DNA from: Dehalococcoidia bacterium | GTDB taxonomy: Bacteria; Chloroflexota; Dehalococcoidia; GIF9; UBA5629 | Direction of reading: 5' to 3' | NCBI GenBank assembly: GCA_041653995.1 | Contig: JBAZEK010000001.1 | Location: forward strand, 434,001-498,000 | Length of the DNA stretch: 64,000 bases | Part shown: piece after piece, positions 17,254-26,373 of the stretch | Layout of the letters: each line of letters begins with the position of its first letter | How positions within the stretch are numbered: the first letter of the stretch is position 1 | The notes under the pieces: generated by a model | Told to the model about the DNA's origin: nothing | Seen by the model: only the letters and a program-made list of their open reading frames with translations | Database searches by the model: none | Translations under genes and position numbers: made by a program

Positions 17254-19175
17254 TGCCGACACAGGTTCCCTGGCTTATTTTCTTAATACCGTTTATATCT
17301 TTCCTGTTGATCGGGCTGGTGCTCAGGCCGTTCCTGAACAAGAAGCCGTTAATAGGAGGATATGTCACCATCGGGGCAGTCGGTATATCTTTTGCTCTGT
17401 CGCTGTGGTTGCTTAGTGCGGTTATTGCTGCGCCGGGACATGTGCTGCCCGTGGACGATATCGAGTGGGCCCTGATTGGAAGTCTGAGCATACATATCGG
17501 CGTCCTGGTGGATTCTCTGACCGCAGTAATGGTAATAGTGGTCACCTTTGTCAGCCTGATGGTGCAGATTTACTCTCAGGGCTATATGAAGGGTGACGCC
17601 GGATACCTCAGATATTATGCTTTCATGTCCCTTTTCACCGCCTGCATGCTGGGCCTGGTACTGGCCGACAACATACTATTTATGTTTGTGTTCTGGGAAG
17701 GTGTCGGTCTGGGATCGTATTTGTTGATCGGATTCTGGTTCCATAAACCATCAGCGGCCAATGCTGCCAAGAAAGCGTTTATCGTAACCCGGTTGGGAGA
17801 TTTCGGCTTCCTGGCTGCCATCCTGGTTCTTTATGCACAGACCGGCACATTTGATACCGAGACGCTGTACAAGATCGTCGCGACCGGTGCGCTGGCCGGG
17901 ACCACGCTGACCTGGGTGGCTATAGGCATTTTCTCCGGCGCAGCGGGTAAATCTGCCCAGTTCCCCTTGCATGTCTGGCTGCCCGATGCTATGGAGGGCC
18001 CCACTCCGGTGAGCGCCCTCATACATGCCGCTACCATGGTAGCAGCCGGTGTATTCCTGGTTGCCCGCTTTTACCCCATGTTTGAGCAGTCACAGGAGGC
18101 CATGCTGGTGGTAGCTGTCATCGGGGCTTTTACAGCGATATTCGCCGCCAGTATCGGCCTGGTCATGAACGATATTAAGCGCGTACTGGCGTATTCCACT
18201 ATCAGCCAGCTCGGCTTTATGATGGTGGGCCTGGGTGTTGGCAGTGTAGCTATAGGCATCTTCCACCTTTTCACGCATGCCTTCTTCAAGGCGCTGCTGT
18301 TCCTGGGGTCCGGTAGCGTAAACCACGGCACCGGCACCTTCGACATGAGGCTGATGGGCGGGCTGCGCAAGGCCATGCCCTGGACTTATATTACCTTCGT
18401 TATAGGCGCCCTCAGTCTGGCAGGAATCTGGCCGCTGGCCGGTTTCTGGAGCAAAGATGAGATCGTGCTTGCGGTTTTCGAAAAGCAGCCGATACTGTTC
18501 GTCCTGATAATCATAACCGTTTTCATGACGGCTTTTTATATGTTCAGGGCGATATTCATGACCTTCCATGGCGAGTACAGGGGTGGAGCCCAACCTGAGC
18601 ATGGCGGACACGGCGACGCGCATTCCCACGGGCCTCATGAGTCTCCCATGGTCATGGTTATTCCGCTGGTCATACTGGCTATCCTGGCCGTCTGTGCCGG
18701 CTGGTTTAACGTCACGGGACTTTTCAACCAGTTTATGGGCGAAGGTGAAGGACACGGGGTTGGTTTTATTGAGGGTTTCTTTGGAACGCTCGCCCATCCG
18801 CTGCCGTTGATATCGCTGGTTATTGCATTACTCGGCATTTTGCTGGCCTATGCTATGTACTGCGCCAAATGGATCTCACCTGAAAAGATCGGGAATGCGT
18901 TTAAACCTATTTACATAATGTTGTCGCGCAAATACTGGATGGACGAGCTCTACGAAAACGTTATCGTAAAGACTATTTTATATAACGGCATCTTCAAATG
19001 GATGGCTATGTTTGATACGAGCGTAGTTGACGGTACGGTGAACGGAGCCGCGCAGGGCACTGCCGCTGCGGGAGGAATGCTCCGTAAATTACAGACCGGA
19101 CAGACGCAGTTGTATGTAATATCAATTGCCATCGGCGCTATTGCCATAGTCGCCTGTTTATATTTATTCAGCTGA
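17253..19175 (+). CDS. nuoL: NADH-quinone oxidoreductase subunit L
   Basis: Mrp antiporter-like proton-pumping subunit at the far end of the membrane arm, 640 residues. The antiporter signature LPDAMEGPTPVSALIHAATMVAAG is present (about 245-268), with the discontinuous-helix lysines and the long C-terminal lateral helix region. A His-rich loop (PEHGGHGDAHSHGPH, about 448-462) between helices is unusual and may bind metal or lie exposed. 5 bases separate it from nuoM. Confidence 0.95.
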   Translation: MPTQVPWLIFLIPFISFLLIGLVLRPFLNKKPLIGGYVTIGAVGISFALSLWLLSAVIAAPGHVLPVDDIEWALIGSLSIHIGVLVDSLTAVMVIVVTFVSLMVQIYSQGYMKGDAGYLRYYAFMSLFTACMLGLVLADNILFMFVFWEGVGLGSYLLIGFWFHKPSAANAAKKAFIVTRLGDFGFLAAILVLYAQTGTFDTETLYKIVATGALAGTTLTWVAIGIFSGAAGKSAQFPLHVWLPDAMEGPTPVSALIHAATMVAAGVFLVARFYPMFEQSQEAMLVVAVIGAFTAIFAASIGLVMNDIKRVLAYSTISQLGFMMVGLGVGSVAIGIFHLFTHAFFKALLFLGSGSVNHGTGTFDMRLMGGLRKAMPWTYITFVIGALSLAGIWPLAGFWSKDEIVLAVFEKQPILFVLIIITVFMTAFYMFRAIFMTFHGEYRGGAQPEHGGHGDAHSHGPHESPMVMVIPLVILAILAVCAGWFNVTGLFNQFMGEGEGHGVGFIEGFFGTLAHPLPLISLVIALLGILLAYAMYCAKWISPEKIGNAFKPIYIMLSRKYWMDELYENVIVKTILYNGIFKWMAMFDTSVVDGTVNGAAQGTAAAGGMLRKLQTGQTQLYVISIAIGAIAIVACLYLFS

Positions 19176-19180
19176 GGTAA

Positions 19181-20674
19181 ATGGCTTTGAATCTGAATTT
19201 GTTGAGCTGGATCGTCTTTCTGCCGGTAATCGGCTTGATCGTCATTGCCCTTATACCCAGGCCCGGTCAGAAAACGGTCAAGTGGATTGCCCTGGCTGCG
19301 GCCATGGCCTCATTTATATTGTCTATTGCAGTCTTCATCATGTTCGACAGGTCCGAGTCCGCCATCGGGCAGATGCAGTTCGTCGAGAAAGTATCCTGGA
19401 TACCGGCCATCAATTCGTTCTACCATCTGGGCGTGGACGGCCTGAGCCTGCCCCTGGTCATACTCATGACCTTCCTGGGTGTGGTATCGGTACTCGTTTC
19501 CTGGAAAATACAGCTTAATCCAAAGCAGTATTTCATCTGGATACTGTTGCTGGAGACAAGCATACTGGGCGTCTTCTGCTCGCTGGACCTTATCCTCTTC
19601 TTCCTATTCTGGGAGCTGGAATTGATTCCGATGTTCTTCCTTATATCCATCTGGGGAAGCGGGCGCAAGGAATACGCCGCATACAAGTATCTTATCTATA
19701 CGCTGGTTGGAAGCGCATTCATGCTGGCGGGCATACTGTGTGTATATTTCATTACACATACCTTTGATATGACGGCCCTGGCCGGCATTCAGATCGCTTC
19801 ATCTTTCATACCGCTGACGGCGCTGTTCTTCCTGTTGATCGTTGGATTCGCCATCAAACTGCCGGTTTTCCCGCTGCATACATGGCTGCCGGATGCTCAC
19901 ACCAATGCACCGACAGCGGCCAGCGTCATCCTGGCCGGCGCTTTGCTTAAAATGGGCGGTTACGGAATGATTCGCTTATGCGTCAGCATGCTGCCGCAGG
20001 TAGCGGTACAGTACGCCCCCTTCATGCTCACGCTGGCTGTCATAGGCGTGATCTATGGGGCGGCTGTCACCATCAGGCAGACCGATCTCAAGAGGCTCAT
20101 TGCCTACAGCAGCGTCAGCCATATGGGCTACGTGCTGCTGGGCATCTTTGCGCTCGACCAGGTCAGCCTGGTAGGCGCCAGCTTTCAAATGTTCAGCCAC
20201 GGGGTAATCACCGGTCTGCTCTTCGCCATGGTGGGATTGGTTTACGATAAGACACACACCCGGGATCTCAATAACCTGAGCGGTCTGGCCCGCCAGATGC
20301 CGGTAATAGTGGTTGTTTTCAGTATCGCCGGTCTGGCTTCACTGGGGCTCCCCGGCACCGTCGGGTTCGCAGCCGAGTTTATAACGTTCGCCGGAAGCTT
20401 CGCCAGCACTGCAGTCGCCGGCATGCCGGTATTTACACTGATAGCGGTGCTGGGCATCGTAGTTACGTCCGGTTATATCCTCTGGATGCTGCAAAGGGTT
20501 TTCTACGGTTACCCTCTGGATAAATATAACGGTGTGGGTGATGCCGACGCAGTCGAGATGGTAAGCACATTCTCGTTTGTGGCGGTTATCATGGCAGTGG
20601 GTATCTACCCCGCCGTGCTGACCAATGTAATTAGTATGGGGATAGCACCTATTGCCAAGCTGATAGGTATGTAA
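19181..20674 (+). CDS. nuoM: NADH-quinone oxidoreductase subunit M
   Basis: Second antiporter-like subunit, 497 residues and about 14 helices. Signatures FWELELIPMFFLI with the conserved glutamate, and LPDAHTNAPTAASVILAGALLKMGGYG, are present. nuoN follows after 29 bases. Confidence 0.96.
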   Translation: MALNLNLLSWIVFLPVIGLIVIALIPRPGQKTVKWIALAAAMASFILSIAVFIMFDRSESAIGQMQFVEKVSWIPAINSFYHLGVDGLSLPLVILMTFLGVVSVLVSWKIQLNPKQYFIWILLLETSILGVFCSLDLILFFLFWELELIPMFFLISIWGSGRKEYAAYKYLIYTLVGSAFMLAGILCVYFITHTFDMTALAGIQIASSFIPLTALFFLLIVGFAIKLPVFPLHTWLPDAHTNAPTAASVILAGALLKMGGYGMIRLCVSMLPQVAVQYAPFMLTLAVIGVIYGAAVTIRQTDLKRLIAYSSVSHMGYVLLGIFALDQVSLVGASFQMFSHGVITGLLFAMVGLVYDKTHTRDLNNLSGLARQMPVIVVVFSIAGLASLGLPGTVGFAAEFITFAGSFASTAVAGMPVFTLIAVLGIVVTSGYILWMLQRVFYGYPLDKYNGVGDADAVEMVSTFSFVAVIMAVGIYPAVLTNVISMGIAPIAKLIGM

Positions 20675-20703
20675 ATATATAGCCTTGCGGACGGTTAAGA
20701 CAG

Positions 20704-22173
20704 ATGATAATGGATCAGATTAAATATATAGCGCCGGAGTTAAGCCTGCTGTGCTTTGCTCTGATTATCATCATGGTTGACCTTTTCATCTCTAATAAGA
20801 AGGCGCTTGCCATCCTCGCAGTCGCCGGGGCGCTGGTATCGGCTTTCTTTGTGCTGATGCTGTGGAACGGGCAGGCCGCGGAAGCCTTCTATCGCACTAT
20901 TGCGATCGATCAGTTCGGCCTCTTTTTCAAGCTGCTGATACTGGCGGCAACGGCGCTGGTGATACTGGCATCGAATGGATACGTCGCCAAGTTTGAAAGG
21001 TTTCAGGGCGAGTTCTACGCCTTACTCATGCTTTCTGCCGTCGGCCTGATGTTGCTCGTCTCGGCAATAAACCTTATTACTATCTTTGTTGCGCTGGAGT
21101 TGAGCAGCATCTCTCTCTACGTGCTTGTCAGCTTCCTTAAGGACAAGAAATCCAGTGAAGCGGGTTTGAAATACCTCATCCTCGGATCGGTAGCCTCCGC
21201 CATACTGCTTTACGGCATGGCACTGGTATTCGGCATGACCGGCAATACCTGCCTTACCTGCATCGCCGATTATATCAAAGGTATGCCGGGCACAAGCCTG
21301 CTGCAGACACCGGCCCTGCTGGTGGGCCTTATCCTGATCATAACAGGATTCGGCTTCAAGATAGCCAGCGTGCCTTTCCAGATGTGGGTGCCCGATGTAT
21401 ACGAGGGCGCGCCGACCCCAATCACCGCTTACCTTTCTGTGGCCAGCAAAGCGGCTGGATTCGCGGTTATATCGCGCATCCTTTTGACAGCTTTCGGGGT
21501 ACCTGAATGGCTGCATAACGATTGGGCCATGATCATCGCAGTGCTGGCCGCCGTTACCATGACGGTAGGCAATATAACCGCGCTGCTCCAGACCAATATA
21601 AAGAGAATGCTGGGGTATTCCAGCATTGCACAGGCCGGGTACCTCATGGTGGGTCTGGCTGCCATGGGTATGGGATCGCAGGTGGACGGCAACGTGCGCA
21701 GCGGACTGTTATTCTTCTTGCTCAGCTATACGTTGACCAACCTGGGCGCCTTCATTGCTATCATCGCCATCTCCAATAAGATCAACAGCGATCAAATCGA
21801 TGACTTTACAGGCATGGGCAAACGCGCCCCCCTGCTGGCCGTCGCCCTTACGATTTGTATGGTGTCTCTCACCGGACTCCCGCCCACCGCCGGTCTGATA
21901 GCCAAGATCTACATATTCAGCGGCGCCGTCGACCAGGGCCTGCTGTGGCTGGTCATCATCGCGGTGATCAACAGCTGCATCTCCGCCTTCTACTATTTCA
22001 AGGTGGTTAAAGTCATGTGGATGGGCGAACCGGCCTCTGCGGATAAGGTGACGTCATCCTGGCCCGAGTGGCTGGCTATCGCGCTGTGCTGCATTTCCGT
22101 AGTTGTCATCGGCGTGCTCCCCGGAGCCTTCATCGCTCTGACACAGAGTGCCTCTGCGCTGTTTGGAATTTAA
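20704..22173 (+). CDS. nuoN: NADH-quinone oxidoreductase subunit N
   Basis: Third antiporter-like subunit, 489 residues and about 14 helices; VPDVYEGAPTPITAYLSVASKA is diagnostic. ATG at 20704 or 20710 may start it. It closes the nuo cluster: no nuoE, nuoF, nuoG or alternative input module (such as FpoF) follows, and the DNA changes to AT-rich orphan sequence. No clear terminator was seen after it. Confidence 0.95.
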   Translation: MIMDQIKYIAPELSLLCFALIIIMVDLFISNKKALAILAVAGALVSAFFVLMLWNGQAAEAFYRTIAIDQFGLFFKLLILAATALVILASNGYVAKFERFQGEFYALLMLSAVGLMLLVSAINLITIFVALELSSISLYVLVSFLKDKKSSEAGLKYLILGSVASAILLYGMALVFGMTGNTCLTCIADYIKGMPGTSLLQTPALLVGLILIITGFGFKIASVPFQMWVPDVYEGAPTPITAYLSVASKAAGFAVISRILLTAFGVPEWLHNDWAMIIAVLAAVTMTVGNITALLQTNIKRMLGYSSIAQAGYLMVGLAAMGMGSQVDGNVRSGLLFFLLSYTLTNLGAFIAIIAISNKINSDQIDDFTGMGKRAPLLAVALTICMVSLTGLPPTAGLIAKIYIFSGAVDQGLLWLVIIAVINSCISAFYYFKVVKVMWMGEPASADKVTSSWPEWLAIALCCISVVVIGVLPGAFIALTQSASALFGI

Positions 22174-22441
22174 CCGGCGCCGACCTGTTAGTCACTGCGT
22201 GATCGTTGCATGCCATTGTACGTACCATAGCGTTTAATATCAGCACTGCCACAGTATGTACATGTGATTACTTTAATATTTATACACATTTTAACTCCAC
22301 CTTTTCCCTTTACAGCTAAACGTAAACTATCTGTATATAGTTATAGATAACTGTTTTAACGATGGGCTGTAGTGATATACTACAAAGAGCGTTACGTGAT
22401 TGTGAATGGTGAGATACAGGGTAGGTTACTAAGGAACTAAG

Positions 22442-22795
22442 ATGGACGAAATATCAGTTGCTGATCTGATCAATATGTTATTAGACGAAGACCAAGGTGC
22501 TTATCAAGTACATGTTGATATTATTAAATCAATTTTTGAAAAGGAATATGAATCTATTGTTAGTCTGTTCACCGTAATATCTGGAATTGGATCAGGAATA
22601 GTAATCGCCCTATTAACATCTCCGTTCTTTACAAGTCAATATTTAATGGAAATATTAATATGTTGGATATTACCGATAGTTCTCATTATATTTATTCCAG
22701 CACTAATAAGAATTTATTATATGTTGCAGGAGTCGAAGCGTAAATACCTAAAGATATTTCGTACCTATAATTATCTTAAACTGCTTTTGCGTTAA
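22442..22795 (+). CDS. Small two-helix membrane protein, unknown
   Basis: A 117-residue protein with an acidic amphipathic N terminus (about 1-40), two hydrophobic helices (about 43-62 and 68-90) and a basic C-terminal tail. No family was recognised. AT-rich codon use matches the next gene, 12 bases downstream, so the two probably form an operon. No strong Shine-Dalgarno is visible (AAGGAACTAAG lies just upstream, AGGA spaced 7-8 bases). Confidence 0.55.
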   Translation: MDEISVADLINMLLDEDQGAYQVHVDIIKSIFEKEYESIVSLFTVISGIGSGIVIALLTSPFFTSQYLMEILICWILPIVLIIFIPALIRIYYMLQESKRKYLKIFRTYNYLKLLLR

Positions 22796-22807
22796 CGAGA
22801 TCATACG

Positions 22808-23407
22808 ATGACTACAGGCGATTTAATAGGCACACTAATTTTAATAATCTCAGTAGTATTTATTGTGATTTCAGCCATACCTATTGCTAGATACATATAT
22901 TTTAAGTGCACATATGAAAAAAGAAAGAATAAAATTTCAAGAATGGTCATAACTACACAATTCGAAATTTCAGAAATGATCGAGAAGTACGGCAGAGAAG
23001 ACTCTACAAAATTGCGTTATGTTTTAAGTAATTTTGCCAAAATACCAGCAACTTACATCCTTGAGAATCAAGCTCTCCAAAAAATAGTGCAGAGCTTATT
23101 AATTGGATTAAAGAAGCTGAAGGTAGCATGTATTGAATTTGAACTTTATGATTACATACCTGTTTCTGATCCTGATCAACCAGAAATCAAATATATGATA
23201 CAACTTCTTAAGCCCCCTGCTAAAACTGTTGTTGCTGAAAAAATTGAGTCACACAAGTTAAGTGATCAGCAAATCGAGGAAAGCAAACATAGGTCACAGA
23301 AAAGACTTGATGAGGATACACGGAACGTTGGGTATCAGCGTGGTGAGTTGAAGGAAAATGAGGATGGCTCTTGGTCAATTGCTTGGGGTGGTAAATACCC
23401 CCTGTAA
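22808..23407 (+). CDS. N-terminally anchored protein, unknown
   Basis: A 199-residue protein with one N-terminal membrane helix (about 5-28), a basic juxtamembrane stretch (KCTYEKRKNK), then a mostly helical, charged cytoplasmic domain. The C terminus has a compact motif (GSWSIAWGGKYPL) that looks like a small beta unit. No family was recognised. It pairs with the preceding two-helix membrane protein and may act with it. Confidence 0.55.
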   Translation: MTTGDLIGTLILIISVVFIVISAIPIARYIYFKCTYEKRKNKISRMVITTQFEISEMIEKYGREDSTKLRYVLSNFAKIPATYILENQALQKIVQSLLIGLKKLKVACIEFELYDYIPVSDPDQPEIKYMIQLLKPPAKTVVAEKIESHKLSDQQIEESKHRSQKRLDEDTRNVGYQRGELKENEDGSWSIAWGGKYPL

Positions 23408-24076
23408 CTAATATTTATCGGCCAGTTTCTGTAAAGCCGATAAGACTGCTAAAAAATCTCTGTACTTCTGTGTGGAATAGGTATATACGGTAGTGTTCAC
23501 ATTGGGTATCTTATCTCCGAGCACCTTCTCAATCTCTGAGGCTGGAATACCCCAACTAAGGAGTGTCTGAAACGAGGTCTCGCCTGTTACAATATGCTTG
23601 TTGGTCGATGATGTTTCTTCATGGACATTAATACTGAAAATATGGCTTATATCTTTACCTTGATAAGCATTGTATTCATCTTGTTTCAGATGTTGGAAAG
23701 TTATAGATTTTTCTTTCAATACGTTTATTTCGGGTTGATTCCACTGTACCGTTGTAGTATCTCTAAAACTCCCTTTTTCATATAAATCAACCACGTAATT
23801 TTTACCTGGAACTACATTACTGGTTGGTTTTAGTTCCACATATAAACAGTATGCTGCCGGATAACATATGCTACTCGCATACATACGGCTAACAGTTGCG
23901 ATTTGAGGAGAAAATGGTAGTTTTGGTTGCTGAACTTTAGCAACTGAATCTTGAAATAAATCCGTGGTTTTGCTTTTTATGTCTGCACTGATGTTATCAC
24001 AGGCAACCAGCAGTAATATGGCTATAAATATAAAAAATAATGCAACAGGATTAATCACATTAGTAGTGTTTCTCAT
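23408..24076 (-). CDS. Predicted lipoprotein, unknown
   Basis: A 222-residue protein with a type II signal peptide: basic start (MRNTTN), hydrophobic core, and lipobox LLVAC with the acylated Cys near residue 25. The mature part is a mixed alpha/beta domain without a recognised family. ATG at 24076 is chosen because GGAGG (rc 24085-24089) lies 8 bases upstream; an in-frame GTG overlaps that site. It converges on the preceding two-gene operon with no gap between stop codons. AT-rich like its neighbours. Confidence 0.65.
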   Translation of the reverse strand: MRNTTNVINPVALFFIFIAILLLVACDNISADIKSKTTDLFQDSVAKVQQPKLPFSPQIATVSRMYASSICYPAAYCLYVELKPTSNVVPGKNYVVDLYEKGSFRDTTTVQWNQPEINVLKEKSITFQHLKQDEYNAYQGKDISHIFSINVHEETSSTNKHIVTGETSFQTLLSWGIPASEIEKVLGDKIPNVNTTVYTYSTQKYRDFLAVLSALQKLADKY

Positions 24077-24473
24077 TACAGATACCTCCACCGCCTTTGT
24101 AGGATTAAGTCTATCATAGTAACAATTATCATATCAATTGATTGTAAGCGTCCCTTCAGCTTTGCTTCCACAAAAGGGCGGTTAAGCGGCTACTGTTAAA
24201 AGCTTTGCCTGTAGCATTGGCTCCATAATCATCGAAAGATACAATTATTCTAGGCCTTGTTCAATGATTTGTTGCTCATACAATTTCCCTTCTTAGATAC
24301 TTTTCAAGAAACGACAATATCCGCTTCTGAAATATCTTTTTACATAATCTTGTTGCACATGGATCTTTGGTCGACACTTCAATAGAAGTCCAATATGTTT
24401 CTGAACTGTAGGCTATGTTTTTCTTATAATTGGAGAGGTTGATATAATTCTTATAAGATTTTGGAGGTGGATT
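24077..24473. other. Non-coding gap with a possible gene remnant
   Basis: About 400 AT-rich bases without a convincing complete gene. On the minus strand one frame is open from the stop at 24276-24278 up to at least 24480 and reads like natural protein near its end (for example ETYWTSIEVSTKDPCATRLC). It has no plausible start codon and runs into the opposite-strand gene, so it is at best a decayed fragment. The ribosome site GGAGGTGG for the gene at 24474 lies at the right edge. Confidence 0.4.
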
Positions 24474-24818
24474 ATGCCTGTGGAAAGAAGGTGGTACGCA
24501 TTTACCCGTGAAAATGTTGAAAAACTGCCTAAAAATAAAATAGGGGCATACATATTGGCTGATAACAATAAAGCAATGCTCCGTACTGGCAGCAGTGGCA
24601 GCTGGAATGTAGGAATTAGGGGCAGATTAATATCGCATATCATTCATAAAACCTGTCCTACGGCTAAGTACTTTAAGTTTGCATATGCCGATTCTGCCAA
24701 GGAAGCACGTGATATGGAAACAGATGCATTCAATAAATATTTACGTAAAAATCCTAAAATGCTAGTACATAACAAACGCATCCCTCGTAAGAAAGACGAC
24801 TTTTTGCAGCTGCCGTAG
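24474..24818 (+). CDS. GIY-YIG-like protein with degenerate motif
   Basis: A 114-residue protein resembling small stand-alone GIY-YIG nuclease-like proteins. The first strand reads IGAYILAD (GAY for GIY) and the second LRTGSSGSW (RTG for YIG). A conserved helix arginine follows (IRGRLISHI) and a possible catalytic-position glutamate lies in EARDMETDAFNKY. The C terminus is basic. Replacement of the tyrosine in the YIG motif suggests weak or lost nuclease activity. A strong GGAGGTGG site precedes the ATG. It stands alone in the AT-rich island. Confidence 0.6.
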   Translation: MPVERRWYAFTRENVEKLPKNKIGAYILADNNKAMLRTGSSGSWNVGIRGRLISHIIHKTCPTAKYFKFAYADSAKEARDMETDAFNKYLRKNPKMLVHNKRIPRKKDDFLQLP

Positions 24819-25050
24819 AGCTTATTTATTAATACGGATCACCTTTCTGTTCTTACAAAAAGGGGCTGTGCCTGCATCACGTGCTGCCTGCAAAAAGTAA
24901 CTTGTCCATTATCCATTCCGCTGGCCTTTCGCACATGTGGCCGTTGCCGAGTTACATTTGACGAGTTTGCATCTTTGCATCCCTGTTTTATTAATTTGGT
25001 GGCTTAAAGCAGCCTATAAACAATAAGCTGACGTTATTACTCTGTCATAT

Positions 25051-25079
25051 TTGACACTGCCGGAAGCTTCTGATAGTCT
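25051..25079 (+). promoter_or_regulatory. Promoter of nadK, giving a leaderless mRNA
   Basis: TTGACA (25051-25056) and TAGTCT (25074-25079) are separated by 17 bases, with an extended -10 TGA immediately before TAGTCT. Transcription would start near 25086, two bases before the GTG at 25088, and no Shine-Dalgarno is present. The same TTGACA-17-TGATAGTCT layout occurs at 63622-63650. Confidence 0.55.
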
Positions 25080-25087
25080 GCTACTCT

Positions 25088-25912
25088 GTGAAAAGAATAG
25101 GCATTTTATATCATCCCAAGGTTGAGAAATCCGAACGTTTCGCCCGCGATATAGCAGAATTCCTCAAATCTAAAGGCATGCAATGCTGGATACACTCATC
25201 CTGGGACGAGGGTGAAGCCGGGAAAGCGCTGGCAGGATCCGACCTTGTTATCAGCGTCGGGGGCGACGGCACCATACTGCGCGCTGCACGAATAATCTAT
25301 CCGCAGGAAATACCCATACTGGGCGTAAATTTCGGCAATCTGGGATTTATGACCGAGCTGGAGGCAGGCGAAGCACGGGATAAGCTGATTGAGATCATCG
25401 GCGGTGCGGGCTGGATCGAGCAGAGAACAGTTCTGAAAGCTGTAGTCAAATCCTCAGGGAATACCTATCATGCCCTCAACGATGTGGTGATTGGGCGGGG
25501 CAGGTTCCTGCGCCTGATAAACGTCGAAGTGGCTATTGATGGAGAGGTGTTCACTACCTATCGTGCCGATGCCGTTATTATCTCCACCGCCACCGGCAGC
25601 ACGAGCTACTCTCTGGCTGCCAACGGGCCCATCCTATACCCGGACTCGAGAGATATGCTTATTAAAGCTGTTTGCCCGCATCTAAGCATGGATAAGGCTA
25701 TAGTGCTGGCGCCCTCAACTAAAATATCGCTGAAGGCCTTTACCAATCATGAAGCGATGATAAGCGTGGACGGCCAGGTAGAGGAGCAATTGAAAAGCGG
25801 TGATGAAGTCGAAGTATGCCTGGCCGAGCAGACCTCGCGGTTTCTACGCCTGAGGCCGAGAGGTAGCTTTTACAGGACACTCGTATCTAAATTGAAAGGA
25901 AAATCATTATGA
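25088..25912 (+). CDS. nadK: NAD kinase
   Basis: Phosphorylates NAD to NADP with ATP or polyphosphate; 274 residues. The GGDGT motif (VGGDGTILRA, about 58-67), the NFGNLGFMTE block and the substrate-binding TATGSTSYSLAANGP segment are all present. A GTG start is used; the mRNA is probably leaderless. It overlaps the GNAT gene by four bases and leads a three-gene operon (nadK, GNAT, Nudix) in which two members act on NAD(P) or nucleotide-sugar chemistry. Confidence 0.95.
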   Translation: MKRIGILYHPKVEKSERFARDIAEFLKSKGMQCWIHSSWDEGEAGKALAGSDLVISVGGDGTILRAARIIYPQEIPILGVNFGNLGFMTELEAGEARDKLIEIIGGAGWIEQRTVLKAVVKSSGNTYHALNDVVIGRGRFLRLINVEVAIDGEVFTTYRADAVIISTATGSTSYSLAANGPILYPDSRDMLIKAVCPHLSMDKAIVLAPSTKISLKAFTNHEAMISVDGQVEEQLKSGDEVEVCLAEQTSRFLRLRPRGSFYRTLVSKLKGKSL

Positions 25913-26373
25913 AAGTTGAAAAAGCGACAATAGGCGATGTAAAGAAGATGCACGAGCTGGTCAATAAATTCGCCGGCAAGGGCGAAATGCTGCCGCGTGC
26001 CCTCAGTGAGATGTACGAAAATCTGCGGGACTTCTTTGTCATACGCGACAGCAACGGCAATGTTGTGGCCTGCGTTGCCCTGCATATCAGTTGGGCCGAC
26101 CTGGCTGAAGTGAAGGCGCTGGCCGTACATGAGAACAAGCATAAGAAAGGTATGGGGGCGGCGCTCATCAAGTCCTGTGTGCAGGAAGCCCGGTCGCTGG
26201 GCATCCCGAAGATTTTTTGCTTGACCTACAAGCCCGGTTTTTTCCAGAAGCAGGGCTTTAAAATGGTAGAAAAGATGGATCTGCCGAGAAAAATCTGGGC
26301 CGAATGCTACAGCTGCCCCAAGTTTCCCGACTGCGACGAGGTGGCGCTTGTGCTGGACGTAGCGGTGGACTGA
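25909..26373 (+). CDS. GNAT N-acetyltransferase, ArgA-like short form
   Basis: A 154-residue single-domain acetyltransferase. The start (KVEKATIGDVKKMHELVNKFA), the ALAVHENKHKKGMGAALIKSC acetyl-CoA loop and the CLTYKPGFFQKQGFK segment match short stand-alone N-acetylglutamate synthase-like proteins (family often annotated argA without a kinase domain). If correct it supplies N-acetylglutamate for arginine synthesis, but no arg genes are near. It overlaps nadK by four bases and the Nudix gene by one. Confidence 0.8.
   Translation: MKVEKATIGDVKKMHELVNKFAGKGEMLPRALSEMYENLRDFFVIRDSNGNVVACVALHISWADLAEVKALAVHENKHKKGMGAALIKSCVQEARSLGIPKIFCLTYKPGFFQKQGFKMVEKMDLPRKIWAECYSCPKFPDCDEVALVLDVAVD

Larger units (their letters stand above)
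22174..25050. other. AT-rich island of orphan genes between nuoN and nadK
   Basis: Base composition drops clearly compared with the flanking operons, codon choice shifts to A/T-ending codons, and the genes here lack recognisable housekeeping homologues: two small membrane proteins, a lipoprotein and a GIY-YIG-like protein. Non-coding gaps of 268 (22174-22441), about 400 (24077-24473) and 269 bases (24819-25087) surround them. No integrase, tRNA or direct repeat was found at the borders, so acquisition by transfer is likely, but the mechanism is not visible. Confidence 0.6.

Noticed and set aside
18090..18797. 235-codon minus-strand frame within nuoL
   Set aside because: Shadow of nuoL; no start context and no family similarity.
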